A stretch of 64,000 nucleotides of DNA from Sphagnum compactum. Lineage: Eukaryota > Bryophyta > Sphagnopsida > Sphagnales. Below the pieces are notes generated by a model. It worked only from the letters and a program-made list of their open reading frames with translations, was not told the DNA's origin and did no database searches. A program made the position numbers and the translations under genes. Shown here in pieces: positions 45,235-56,700 of this stretch; the stretch's first letter is position 1, and every line of letters starts with the position of its first letter. Where the stretch lies: positions 14,508,001-14,572,000 of the forward strand of contig OZ234494.1 of assembly GCA_965153455.1 (NCBI GenBank). The letters are read 5' to 3'.

Positions 45235-47514
45235 TTAGCATGGTAGGTCTTGATTAAGGGAGGCGGAGGCGGAAAGGAAGTGCTGGGGAAGAGGTGGGGA
45301 TTGGTGGGGGCTGGTGATGAGCTGAATGCCGGTCCGAACATCTTCCACGAGACAATCTTTGAGAGACGGTGTGAGATCGGTGACGAATCGGCCGTGGAGC
45401 TCGGGATCATGTGGGCAATCGAATTGCTTCTCCGGCAAATGCGAGCAAGTGTCGATGGTTTGCGCTCTTACACAAGGGGGACCGGTGGGCTCGGAGATGT
45501 TATTGGGGTTTTCGACGTACCATGGCGGGATTTGCACGAACCACGGGCGTAATGCGCCATACGCGTGAGCGACACCGCCGAAGGTGGACATAGGAGTGAC
45601 TATGATGTCGTCCGAGAAGCTGAGGAGTATCATTTCCACCATCGCTTGTGCATCGTCTTGTACGCTATAGCCTTGTGAGAGTTTCTTAGACAGCTGCACG
45701 ATGGTTACGTTCTCGCCATTTGCTGGCGGGTTTTGCAAGTAGTCCATTGTCAGCGACTTCTCGAAGCTGTTGTGTAGAGAAGCGATGAAGACCGTGATCC
45801 TGTTACTACTACGTGGCGACTCGATTGCGTCATGTTTCTTACCAGAGTCTGCGACTGATGAGGTTCTTGCGTCGACGAATCGCTTGCGTCCAGATCTCGA
45901 GGTAAGCGATTTCCCGTTAGTGTTGATTATGCTGTGGAAGACTTGGCCGCTTGGCTTCCTCTTTTGTTTAGGAAGGATGCCGTTTTCCAAAAAGCACTGT
46001 CTGATCCGGGAGTCCACTCCGTGGTGCAATTTCTTGAAAGCTTCAACGCCGCGGAAGTAGCGAATCTGAACGCCGACGCGTCGGTCTGCACGATCTGGCT
46101 GCATTGCCTCGACTTTTTCGACCGCGCGCCAGATGGAATCTACCGGGAGCATCAAGCTTCTGAGGAGATCTGTGAGGACCATCCGCGTGGGAAACAGAGA
46201 CTCTAACGTCGGACGGAAGCTCGGCATCGCGAAAAGCTTGGGAATGGTGTACTGACAACCAACGACACCGATGCATGTCACGTTGCTCAAGAAGCTCTGC
46301 TCCGTAGGACAATAGAATCGATTCTTAGGCTGAAAGAACCAGTCATCGCTCACATCCGTTGCATACATGTCGACCTTTGCTGAGACATTCTTGCTATGCT
46401 GCTGCAGCAGCAGATCGTCCCCGCGAGTTGCCAGAAACGAATCCACAGAAGCAAAGAAATCAGGACTGGGACCTAAACCGAGGACTCGTCGATCGGGTAT
46501 CCTCCATGAGGAGCCTTCGAAAGGCTCACACATGATATCGCACAGCAGACTTGAGCTAGGTACAAGCAAAATCCTTTGTGTCAGAACCGCATAGAGGAAA
46601 CAGGAAGTGATGACCAACATCTTGTTGCCAAGCCCGGAACCTTCTGTCGCGTCACAGACCATGAATTTGCAGCCCGTTCTCGTGATCCTCTCCTGCAAGT
46701 ACTTGGTCACGTTTCTGATTTTGCTGGTACAAGTGCGATGGAGAATGGCGTACTCTCGAAAGACTGCTTGCCATGCAGGATTGGCATGATCCGCATCTTT
46801 GGTGGATTTTCTTCTCGAGTAGACTAAAGGCAGCTTCTCTCGACTTGTGCAAGGATTCCTCTTGTGCCACTTCTTCTTGGCCACTCTACTGAGAGGTTTG
46901 ACAGCCTTGCCTCCATTCACACGCATGGCAGCTGCTCTAATGTCCTGGATCAGACCTTCAACACTAGCAGGCAGCCCTGTAGTAGTAGTGCTCTTGTCCA
47001 ACTGAACTGCAGCTGCTGGCAGCTTCACTGTACTCTTTGCAATAGCATGGTCATGTATCTGAACTGCAGTTTCTGGTAGCTTCGTTGTACTTCTTGCTGT
47101 TTGATCAGCCATGTGAGCTGCAGCCACTGGGAGCTTTACAGTACTATGCTTTGCTCTTTGACTGTCCGTTCTAACGTCAGGTTTGTGCGAAGGATAATGC
47201 GGGTTCCTAGTAGTGCTTACAGTGCTCACAGCAATCTTGATAAGACGAGCTGCAGCTGCTTGTCTTTGATTTAAGGCAGGTGCTTCCTCTCCACTGAGCT
47301 CCTGAGGGTCTGTTACTTTTGACAGTGGAATCAACACCCAGAAGAGCACTGTAAAACACACCACAGTTTTCCACAATGTTGGCCATATGCGAACCATGAA
47401 GCTGCCTCGATCACTGCGCTTGCATGCAGATTGGATTGTACTCTTCGACCTCTTGAGCCGAGGCATGAGGCCTCCTCTGGTAAACATATCTGATTCTGTT
47501 AGAAGGTCATGCAT
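45235..47514 (-). CDS. GT37 fucosyltransferase (xyloglucan alpha-1,2-fucosyltransferase-like)
   Basis: A Golgi type II membrane enzyme that moves fucose from GDP-fucose onto wall glycans; by family the likely acceptors are xyloglucan or arabinogalactan galactose. One exon, 759 residues, start MHDLLTESDMFTRGG. The cytosolic tail is basic, a membrane anchor lies at about 47-65 (LWKTVVCFTVLFWVLIPLS), a long stem spans about 66-240, and the catalytic domain follows. Seen motifs: C-x-FMVCDATEGSGLGNKMLV (EGSGLGNK 291-298), LLCDIMCEPFEGSSWRIP, VGVQIRYF (GVQIR 481-485, the donor-binding motif), and the C-terminal DDIIVTPMSTFGGVAHAYGA. It is about 200 residues longer than Arabidopsis FUT1, mostly because of the stem, which carries three copies of an 18-20-residue T-x-KLP-x-x-A unit (124-181). 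The exact acceptor cannot be read from sequence. Confidence 0.9.
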   Translation of the reverse strand: MHDLLTESDMFTRGGLMPRLKRSKSTIQSACKRSDRGSFMVRIWPTLWKTVVCFTVLFWVLIPLSKVTDPQELSGEEAPALNQRQAAAARLIKIAVSTVSTTRNPHYPSHKPDVRTDSQRAKHSTVKLPVAAAHMADQTARSTTKLPETAVQIHDHAIAKSTVKLPAAAVQLDKSTTTTGLPASVEGLIQDIRAAAMRVNGGKAVKPLSRVAKKKWHKRNPCTSREKLPLVYSRRKSTKDADHANPAWQAVFREYAILHRTCTSKIRNVTKYLQERITRTGCKFMVCDATEGSGLGNKMLVITSCFLYAVLTQRILLVPSSSLLCDIMCEPFEGSSWRIPDRRVLGLGPSPDFFASVDSFLATRGDDLLLQQHSKNVSAKVDMYATDVSDDWFFQPKNRFYCPTEQSFLSNVTCIGVVGCQYTIPKLFAMPSFRPTLESLFPTRMVLTDLLRSLMLPVDSIWRAVEKVEAMQPDRADRRVGVQIRYFRGVEAFKKLHHGVDSRIRQCFLENGILPKQKRKPSGQVFHSIINTNGKSLTSRSGRKRFVDARTSSVADSGKKHDAIESPRSSNRITVFIASLHNSFEKSLTMDYLQNPPANGENVTIVQLSKKLSQGYSVQDDAQAMVEMILLSFSDDIIVTPMSTFGGVAHAYGALRPWFVQIPPWYVENPNNISEPTGPPCVRAQTIDTCSHLPEKQFDCPHDPELHGRFVTDLTPSLKDCLVEDVRTGIQLITSPHQSPPLPQHFLSASASLNQDLPC

Positions 47515-48769
47515 CCCTTCCTGTTGATCTAATCTCTAACCTCATCATACTGAAAATTTCCCACGACTACATAGACCCTTCTGTTTCTGTTCAAAACAGC
47601 ACAAAGTGCCCTTCAATCTTGCAGGCACCCTGTGTCCACTCCCAAAACCTTTTGAGACTCAATATGTTTTTGCTTCACTTGACTGTCAAAATGCCGCCTG
47701 ATCTCTGCAAACAGGAATCTCACGAATTCCACAGAGTATTACCTAAGGTGGAGAATCTATCAACCATGCTTCTGATCTGGAAAGAACAATCTACAACTGG
47801 GTTTTGAAGATCTGGACAACAGATCCTCTGGATTTCACATGACAAAGATGCCTACTTGCAAGGTGAAGGACTGTAAATTAAATGAGATGACCGCAAGAAG
47901 AGCACAATGATCTTTGTGAACTGCAGACTTAGCAGATTGTTGCCATGTTGTTAATCATGGCCTGTCACTGAATGTACAGTTCAACTACCTCGACCCTTCA
48001 GCTTTACTAGGATATAAAATACTTCATTACCTGTGCATTGATCATGACTTCATCACTGGGGCTTGCTGCTTGTGAACTTGAAATTCGGCAACCTACTCAG
48101 CTTCCACTAAAGTCTTCTTTGCTCCATCCACCAAACTTTTTCCCCATCTCCACGTGAAGTCAGACATGTCATGTGAGTTTCCATGTCATCAGGAACCTCA
48201 TGGCATATATGGCAGATTGCAGTAACCTCTTCCATGATTTCAGGTGCTCCCTACATGTTGATGAGTTATCAATGTGACTGCACAGAGAGAGAAGCTCCAC
48301 AAAGACATCAAACAAAGAGGTCAAACAGTTGCTGAAGCTCGGAACAAGTCATTCTGTTGGCTTTGCATGTCCAATGAAGAAGGTATGCACTGTTCAACCT
48401 GTGTTAGTTCCAGAGTTCCAGAAACAGTTAGTGCAGCATGTTGGACAATGTTTATACAAGGACTGAGCAATTGAGTAGATGATGACTGTGGACACAACAT
48501 ATGTGTGTCATGCACACATATGTGGACTCCCCCTGCCCTTCCACATTCCCATTAAGTCTGTGGACAAGTTCTCTGAGAGGGAAATGTCTTTTTCTCCCCA
48601 GCTGTAAAATTACATCTGCATCCAGGGAACAAAGAATCTTCAGTAGCAAAACATAGCTTTTGTTACACTTAAATCTTGAATCAATGGCATCTATGTCAAT
48701 GTGAATAATGGGTTCAAACCCACAGACTTTTTATTAAAATGAGATATTGCATCAGTCAATCTTGAGGCA
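47515..48769. other. intergenic region between the two minus-strand genes
   Basis: Holds the promoter and leader of the fucosyltransferase and the 3' flank of the SLH-domain gene. No gene or notable repeat was recognised; 48493-48525 carries a small ATATGTGTG/CACACATAT inverted pair. Confidence 0.5.
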
Positions 48770-51700
48770 TCATGGCAACTTATTAGCTTTCCATCTATTG
48801 TTGTCAGCAAACCCCTTGCTACGTTCCACAACACCAGTTGGTAGTCCTTGTGTCGCTTGATCAGTACTCGACCTTGTATCCTGCACTCTCTGACTTCCAG
48901 ATGAAATAGATTTTTGCCACAGATGCTCCTTCCTTCTCTGAATTTCATCTAATATCCCCTGAATTTTGTGCTTTAGGCCACTGAGGGTTCTCTCAGTTGC
49001 CTGCCTTGATTCAACCATTGCGTTTGCAATCCTAGATTTCAAGTTCTCTCCTCTAACTGTGTCATTGTGAAGAGGTGCTCGTCGGAGGAATTTGTTCAAC
49101 TCTGTGGCCGAACCACTGTAGAACCAACTTGGACCTGGAACATTATCCTCGTCAAGGTCTGTGTCCACAATAACTTCAATCCCTTGATTTGCCCAGTGTT
49201 TCCTGGATTGTTCAAGGATCTTTCCATGACCAAATGCCCTCTCAGCCTCTCGTTCAGCCCATAACCTAACAGCCATGAAAGGAGTTAGGAATGATCAAAT
49301 ACACAAGCCCAATTGATTCCCTCACAATATGGCCTTCAGAAATGGAACTCAAAGTGACAAAAAAGGGCTATTAGAAAATATGTAGGTGTACCTGGCAAGC
49401 GAGAGAGCTTTCTTCTCAACATTTATTTCAAACTTGATGTTGGAGATTTGTTGCTTTTCTTCTTCAGCTTGTATCCATAACTTTTCTACATTCATCTTTT
49501 GAATAGAGACTGCCACTTGATCAGCAGATAAAGCCTGTAGTTGCTCGTCAATCTGTTGTCTAAGCTGATGCACGTGCTCCAATTCTGCATCTACTGTCAT
49601 CCGGTCCTTCCACAGTGAATCTTTCTCCAGCTCTTTTTCTGCCTTGACCTTTCCCAACTCAGCCTTGACTTCAATGATAAACTCGTCTAATTGCTCCCTT
49701 TGCTGCTTCTCTGACAATAGTTGAGCATCCAGTATAGATTTGAATTCCTCTCGAGCACGGACTTCCATGGCATGATGTGCCGCAACTGCTTCTTCTGCCA
49801 TTGCTTCAGCTTGAAGCCTGCTCAGCTCCTCTGAAACAAGACCAGAAGCATCTCCACATGCAAGGGCTAAAGCAGCTTGGCCATTTGTGGTAGCTTTGTT
49901 GGGTTGAAGCAATCTTGTAAACCCTGCAAAAGTTTTGTTGTACAAAACATTAATGATCCACAGATATTGTCATGGAATCTCACTACTTGTACCATGGACA
50001 CTGCTAAACAAGTGACACAAGATGTATCAATCAAAAACAGGGGAGCAGGCAGAGCATTGTAGTACCAAATGCAGAGGCAATGATGCTGGTCTCTCCAGCC
50101 AATAGATCATGGGACAATGCAGACCATGAACTTTTGTCAATTTGGTCGACATCAATGAAGCCTGACTGCGCCCGGAAAGCCTGCACCATTTGGACCTCCT
50201 TGAAGAGTTAAAGCCAGATTCTATGAGGTAGACATGCTTTTATTCAGTGTGTATGAAATCTTGGCAAATGGACCATAAGCTTGGCAGTGAAGCACCTGCA
50301 TTGACAGAATGTAGATGTGAAAGAGCTACTGTGCAGGTCCAGTAGCAGTTGAGCAAATCATTGTCCTTAGAAACAACAGTAAGACCTTGTGCATTTATTT
50401 ACCTCCTTATCAATTGCAGGTAAAGTGCGCTGGTCAAGAGCAATTTTCCAGCTCACAAGATCCTGTCTTGACAATGAGCTGAAAATAGACAGCCCAAAAT
50501 ATATTTAGTTCTCTATGTGACAATACTCCTGTGTTGCAAACTAAGTGCAAGTCCCCTTAAGGCAAGTACAACATGGGACTCGCAGACAACAGAGATGCCA
50601 GCTACATATCCAACCCTCAGCAAGAGACCATATGTCCAAGTCAAAACCATAGTAAACAGCAGACCACCCAGACATGAAATGAAAATGGCAGACTGCTCAA
50701 CAGAGCTCAGGAAAAACCTGTCTGGATAGAAAAGAGACACAGTCTCACTGTGTGCTGTTCCAGTTTTGTACTCTGCATCCCTTTGTGACAGATTGCTAGG
50801 TATAAGTCCTGCTTCCGCTAAGCCTGTGCAAACATCATTCCAGGTCCTTAGACATGCTCTAGGGCTAGTGTATGGGGAAAAAACTGGCATGCAGTGATCC
50901 CACATATGGACAAACAGAACTAAGAGCTGCTTCTGTTCCCATCACTTGCAAACTATACAATAATATTTGTACAAATAAAAACTGCAGAGAATTGCATCAC
51001 TGCTGATTTGAATTAGACTGCAGCCACATGTGAACTGACCTTGAATGGAAGTGAAATCAGGGTCATCAGGTGTTACATCATTGAATCCAAGTTCTGTTAG
51101 GTCTTCAATATACATAGCAGGAAAGACTCTTTTAGCAGTGCTCCTGCACATAGAACACAAAGAACAAGCTTACTGACTTGATGACCCCCGAATATACCAC
51201 AGCATGATCTGAAAACAAGAGAGCAACATACTTTCTTTGAAATATCTACACCACTGCTGCAGCTAATGATTCATGTCTGTTAGAACAAGGACATTGGAAT
51301 CTGCCCTTTGTAAGTATGATGAACAAGTTCAAGCTACATATTTGTCTTGAGTTCCAATACCTAGCTAGTGTACTACTCACTGCAATCAACCAGCGTGCAT
51401 AGTCTCGTCGAGTACAGATGGCTCCAGGCTCAACACCTAGTTCTATCACCTGTCATACAACCAAAACAAGATGGAGTGTCCTCAGACATAAGACTTATAC
51501 AGCAGATCCAGGAGAAGTTTCTGCAGATCAGGAATTGGCACAAGCAGATTTACAGTCAGTAATAGTGGAGATGGCAATCAAACTGCTACTGACCTGCAGT
51601 GCCTGTAGTGCTGCCAGCACTTGTGCTTGCATAGGGTCCACAGCAGCAGGCACCACTACAGTGTTCACTGTTAATGGAGAAACTGTGAACAAAACCAGTG

Positions 51701-53276
51701 ATGATGGTGAGCAAAACTTCAGTTGAAAAGTTCAGTACTTTAGGCACAAGACTTTGCAGGGTCAGCACCTCAGTTCCTCTGTATGAAGTGCAACCTCATA
51801 TTATACACTTCAAGCTCATTTCATCATTTCAGAGCCCCACCGCTCAGAAGGGAATTTCTTACTCAGACACATCATTGCCCAACATGCAATTGCCCAAGTT
51901 CTTGGAATCTAGTTGAACATTTGTTGTGGCAGAAAAAAAGGTGAACCAGATGAATGGATCTCAACAAGAGCCAACCTGGAGCTACAGCCACCTTCTTCTT
52001 GTGTACCTCAGTAGCACTCCCCACTGCAGGTTCTTGTTCTGGTGTTTGCACACCCTGCTCTGTATCTTTCTGCATATCATGGTTGCTCTCTTCTCTCAAA
52101 TCTCCATCCAAATTCTTAGCTGCAAGCTCATGACTTGTTTCTCCATTGTGATCATGCAATAATTGCGATTTAGTAGAGGATGATGTCTGCTGCTCCTGTG
52201 TCATGGTGGGAGCCATTTCTAATCTCCTTCCTGCATTCCAAACACACTGATCACACAGTTAAAAAGTAAATAGAATGTCTACCTCCTTTTCCCATTTCGA
52301 AAGCTTTGAGAGCATGCATGCAACTTCTGTGCATCTTATTAAAACATTTAGGCAAATTTTTTTTGTGCAGCAAAAGAAAAGCATCTTTTGCAGCTATGCT
52401 GCTGCTTCTCCTATGCATTAGAGTCTTAAGCTGCAAAACCCTTGGTGACCCTCCTGCAGCTGTAAGACATTTTAAAGAACAGTGTTGAGTCACCTTGTTT
52501 TGTATATACCAAATAGGAGACGAGTGAAATGCCCAATGTCAGAACAAATCCTGCACCCACTCGCAGTAGACCTGCATGCATGTAACCAGAATCACAGAAC
52601 CTTTTCATCAGGCAATCCAAGCATCATCAGAAAAACCTTCCATTGGTCATCTCATGTAAAACCCTATAAAAAACTAGCCTTCTTGCAGTCTTGAGCAAGA
52701 CTAAGCCAAAAAACAGTCTGCAATGCACAGATGAGACTCCTACTATCTCTGCTCTATGTCCCTGGATTGAAGTATATGTCCAGGATTCTTTGCCTATCGC
52801 CAATACTCACATCGTCCAGGACCGCAAAACCATGAGAGGGATGGATCCACAACAGAAATCTCCCGAGAACGAGAAAAAACACATGCTCATTGCAGGATAT
52901 GCCGAGATTAACCTGCTCTCCAAGAACTTGCATCAGGATCATCAACAGGCGACCATCCTCCATACCGTTCAGCCGACGAAGAAGCAGACGAAGACTGAGG
53001 AGCAGGAGGAATAGTGTCCGACCATGACGGATGCGGCGGCCGCGAGTTGCGCGCAGATGAGTTGTTTTGTCCTCGTTCTCCTCCTTTTTCCTCCTCATGA
53101 GAAGCTGCACAGCAGCGGATACAACAGGTTCGCACACGACATGATGCCACTGGTCCTTCCGCACGCAAACGACGAGGAGGGCGGCGGCGGCGGCGCCCGA
53201 GCGAAAACGGAGCTGAACGATGCGCAGCAGAGAAGCACGCCAAAGAAGAAGAAGCAAAGGCCATGCTTGTTTGCAT
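48770..53276 (-). CDS. plastid SLH-domain coiled-coil protein (At5g23890/At5g52410 family)
   Basis: Eleven minus-strand exons close in phase: 53276-52913, 52571-52494, 52230-51976, 51682-51594, 51449-51361, 51143-51040, 50823-50718, 50478-50403, 50180-50066, 49923-49392, 49265-48770, giving 767 residues. The N-terminus MQTSMAFASSSLACFSAAHR followed by many Arg and Ser looks like a chloroplast transit peptide (a second ATG at 53264 is equally possible). A membrane helix follows at about 124-143 (VGAGFVLTLGISLVSYLVY). The SLH-like part (233-430) reads VDPMQAQVLAALQALQVIEL, CTRRDYARWLIA, VFPAMYIEDLTELGFNDVTP, LSRQDLVSWKIALDQRTLPA and SAFGFTRLLQPNKATTNGQA. From about 440 to 650 it is a long coiled coil (EELSRLQAEAMAEEAV; LSLARLWAEREAERAF), then IEVIVDTDLDED. 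This block order is that of an uncharacterised plant chloroplast family; its molecular role is unknown to me. The residue 148-232 linker is acidic and poorly conserved. Confidence 0.9.
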
Positions 53277-53669
53277 TAGATCTCTATCGCATTCGATTTC
53301 CTTGCAGCTATGAAGAAGCAAAGATCGAAAAATCAAAACAGGACGCGCATTTCATTAGTGCTGCTCTTTGGGATTCCTGTTGCTTTGCTGCTTGAGGTCG
53401 GATTCTGCAAAACAATAAAAAGCTGCGGCAATTGGAAGAAGACGACGAAGAAGCGAAGAAGACGATCGCCCTTCCAACGCAACAGTAGTGGATTTGGGAA
53501 GTGGCGGTAGTCTCTCGGTGCTGGCCCTCCTCCCTATTATGGATGATTACTGGGCTTCATGGATGCATAAATGAGTTCATTTAATACAATAATTAACTAT
53601 GATGGTGTTCCTACTTGGATGGAATTTCGTTCCTCATGGATGTTTCATCCAGAAAGCGAGCGTGCATCG

Positions 53670-53714
<45 letters not shown>

Positions 53715-53772
53715 GAGAAAAAAGACCTTGCAACGCACTCGCTGCTGCGCCGGTGCTGTTGTTGCTTGCGCA
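53277..53772. promoter_or_regulatory. ~500-bp divergent intergenic promoter region with CT repeat
   Basis: The start codons of the SLH gene (53276, minus) and the ATPase gene (53773, plus) are only 496 bp apart. The interval must hold both promoters and both leaders. 53673-53708 is a perfect (CT)18 run in the probable leader of the plus-strand gene, where plant CT repeats often act in core promoters. Confidence 0.75.
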
Positions 53773-56700
53773 ATGACGTCGTTGCTCAGCGTGCATCGAG
53801 CTCTCGCATGCCGCATTACTAATGCGAGTGTTTGCAGTACTTGCAGCAGCAGCAGAGGTGCAAGTACCAGTAGCTTGGCGTTGGAGTCCATTGTTGTTTC
53901 TTCGCCGTCTCTGAGCTTCAAGTTTGTGGCCAGTCACGGGAATTCTCACAGCGCGGCTCCTCGCGTGCCCTTGTTGCGACGGCGCAAGGGACAGGAAGGA
54001 GAAAATATACGCTCGGGAGTTTCGAAGAGACGGGGTTGCTGTGTCGCGCAACTCGGATTCACCGCTGATCCTCGTGTCAGGTGTGAGGTTGCTCCTCCTT
54101 CCTGCTTCACATCACACATGCTAGTTTAGCTTCCGCACTCTCGTTGTGTCGTCGTCCGAGAGTACTCGCACCTCTAGGGTTTGTCAAAACAAGGATTTCC
54201 ATCTCTAGGGTTGGAGATGCTCAAAGGATTGTGTCATCTTCCCCGCTGGGGTTTTGAAGCTTGCTTTTGTGGATGCCATAGCTAACCGCCCTGGCTGTTT
54301 GTTTTATCTTTCTGAAAAGCTTTTTCTGTTGTTTCTGCAAGCCAGCATAGAAAGGGCAGCAAGTGCACTGCTGAAGGATGCAGCAACGCTGTTGGTGTAT
54401 CAAGAGGTTTTCCGTGGTGCACCTGCCCAAGCATTTCTGAAGATTCTGCTTGCACTTCGCAGAGGCGATGGTAATGCTAAATCCCCCCTCTTTTTCTCCT
54501 CCTGATGATGATGTAGATTTTTTTTGGGTGATGGTTGCTGTGATGATGGGTATTTGAGATCAAGTGCCGTCTTCTGTTGCCAATGACATGAAGAATTTGT
54601 CTAAAGTTGATTGATTCTGGACTCTTCAATAGTATTTATTCTTTGCAGTGAGGATTTTGCATGCATCTTGTTGAGATGGTTCAAGTTTGCAAGCATTTTT
54701 GATTTGTTGTTGTAGATGGCTTGAAGCTTCTGGAATCTTATGGGGAGTTCTTCAAGCTCATGGCAATGGGCCAACACACTAGGTTTGTACACTGACTGAC
54801 TGACTTTTTTTTTTCCCATACTGCTTGACACATCTAACTTGGAATGCTTTAAGCAGGATAAAATCCTGTCTATGCAAAACAGAAATCTGAAGTCTTTGAA
54901 GTATGAACCTTAACTGACTTAAGAAGAAACACTTGATGTAGGTGAGGTAGAAGTCAAGAAAAAGTGTTTTGCTGAAATATAAAGTGTCAGGTGGAGGTTT
55001 TTAATTCACTACTGGGAGGGTGCAGTTGGGAGGATTATGTTCTAGATGCTATATTGGCAGGAGAAGGCAACCCATTTGCTGAGGCATCAGCAAATATAGG
55101 GAATCTCAAGAGCATGTGGTCTTCACATGGAGTGCCTGCGTCACTGCAGGCTGCTGCTGCATCTGACCTAGATGCCTTGCAGCGCTTGAGTATCACTGAA
55201 TCCACTCTCAGTGGCTGGGTACTCAGAGTTCAACCCTCTTCATCAATGGAGTTCAATGACTTTTTTGGGTTCTCCCTGCATCCTCTGTTTTGCTGTGCCA
55301 GAGGTCTCCACATGTGTAAGTTGGGTTAAGCAGGAAAATTTCTCAACATGTAATGGAAGGTACTTGCACAGGTGACAGACATTGTAGCAGATGTGAGGCC
55401 AGAATGGCGGACAGCAGCAGCATCAAATTTAAGTTGCAAAACTGTGCGAAAAATCCCTGCTGCAGCTGAAGAAAACAGTAATAGTTTTGGCTTCTCTACC
55501 ATTACTGCTGGTGTGTTGCCCTCCTTCCATTTGTCTGTAAGTGAGAAAGACAGATGACCTTTCTATGTTGCTTTCTGCTGAGGATAGTTCAAGACTCTCA
55601 CTTTGCTTAGTCTGTAATCACTGATGGGGAACATGGCCTTGAAATTTTGATCCCTAGGGTTAGGGGGTAGTAGAGTTATGTTCAGAAGGAGTCTCAAGAG
55701 GTTTTCTGTTCCAGCAATTCTTCCCATCCATATCTGAGGCTCACTTTCTTGCAAGTTGCAGGGGATGGTGGCATGGTAGACAAAGCAGAATTGCAGAGTC
55801 AAGAAGAGCATCTGACTTCTGAAACTTCTGAGAGCAGTGACAGATCTCATCATTCAATACCTTCCTTAATGGAACAAGGTAAGGAGACTGTGTCTCTGGA
55901 GTAAGCTTTGGAAATCTAGCAATGAATGCTGTCATGCACTTTGTTTTTGGATGCGCATCATTGAGGTGATAGAGCCCATTTTATGTGTGGTGTGTCTGTG
56001 GAGGCTTCTTTTGAAGATGTGGGGGCTTGACAGACAGGGAGGAATGGCGAAAAAAGATAGGTGGATTGTGGAGGTGGTCAGAGGCAGTGCCAATGTTAGA
56101 GTCTTACTATGCATCTCACAGTCTTGGACTGGTTGGGTCTACTCAAGGTGACAGACGTCTTGCTGCCAGTTCAGTCTATTGACATCATGTGTCTTCAATC
56201 TAATTTCTCGAGCATGTATCAATAATAAGGTGCACTGTGGTGATAGGACGAGAGTCTTTGGATGTTTCAGATATGAGGAAAAGAGGATGTGTGGTGATTT
56301 AATACTTCCTTGTAAGCAGTGATGCAGTGGAGAGGAGGGAAATTGGCACGAGATCTGAAAAGGTTTGCCAGAGCACAAACTCCCTGTGACCTCACCTTAC
56401 ATGCTTCTCAAAGACAGGCCTTGCTCGAGAATCTTCAAAAGCATGCTTTTGGGTTTCCTGCACAGCACACTTTGCTGGTATTGTCCTTCCCATAGGTATC
56501 TAAAAATGTTTTTCTTGGTGTTGAAATCCTTCATTTCAAGCATTTATGAGTTGTGCATACATCCTCTCTGGTTTTGACAACAAAAATTATAGGTTGTGGT
56601 CCTGCAAATTTCACTTGACACTGTCTACTGAGTACATAACAGTGTGGGCCCAGTGGAGCGGGGAAATCATGGCTGTTAAACTTGGTACTAAGCAACTTGA

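Noticed and set aside
53611-54051. 146-codon minus frame across the ATPase first exon
   Set aside because: Antisense shadow dominated by the CT run read as Arg/Glu.
55267-55329. Read-through of ATPase exon 4 to a stop at 55329
   Set aside because: The donor GGCTGG|gtactc at 55218 joins in phase to exon 5 (VTDIVADVRPEWR), which restores a continuous protein through the Walker motifs.
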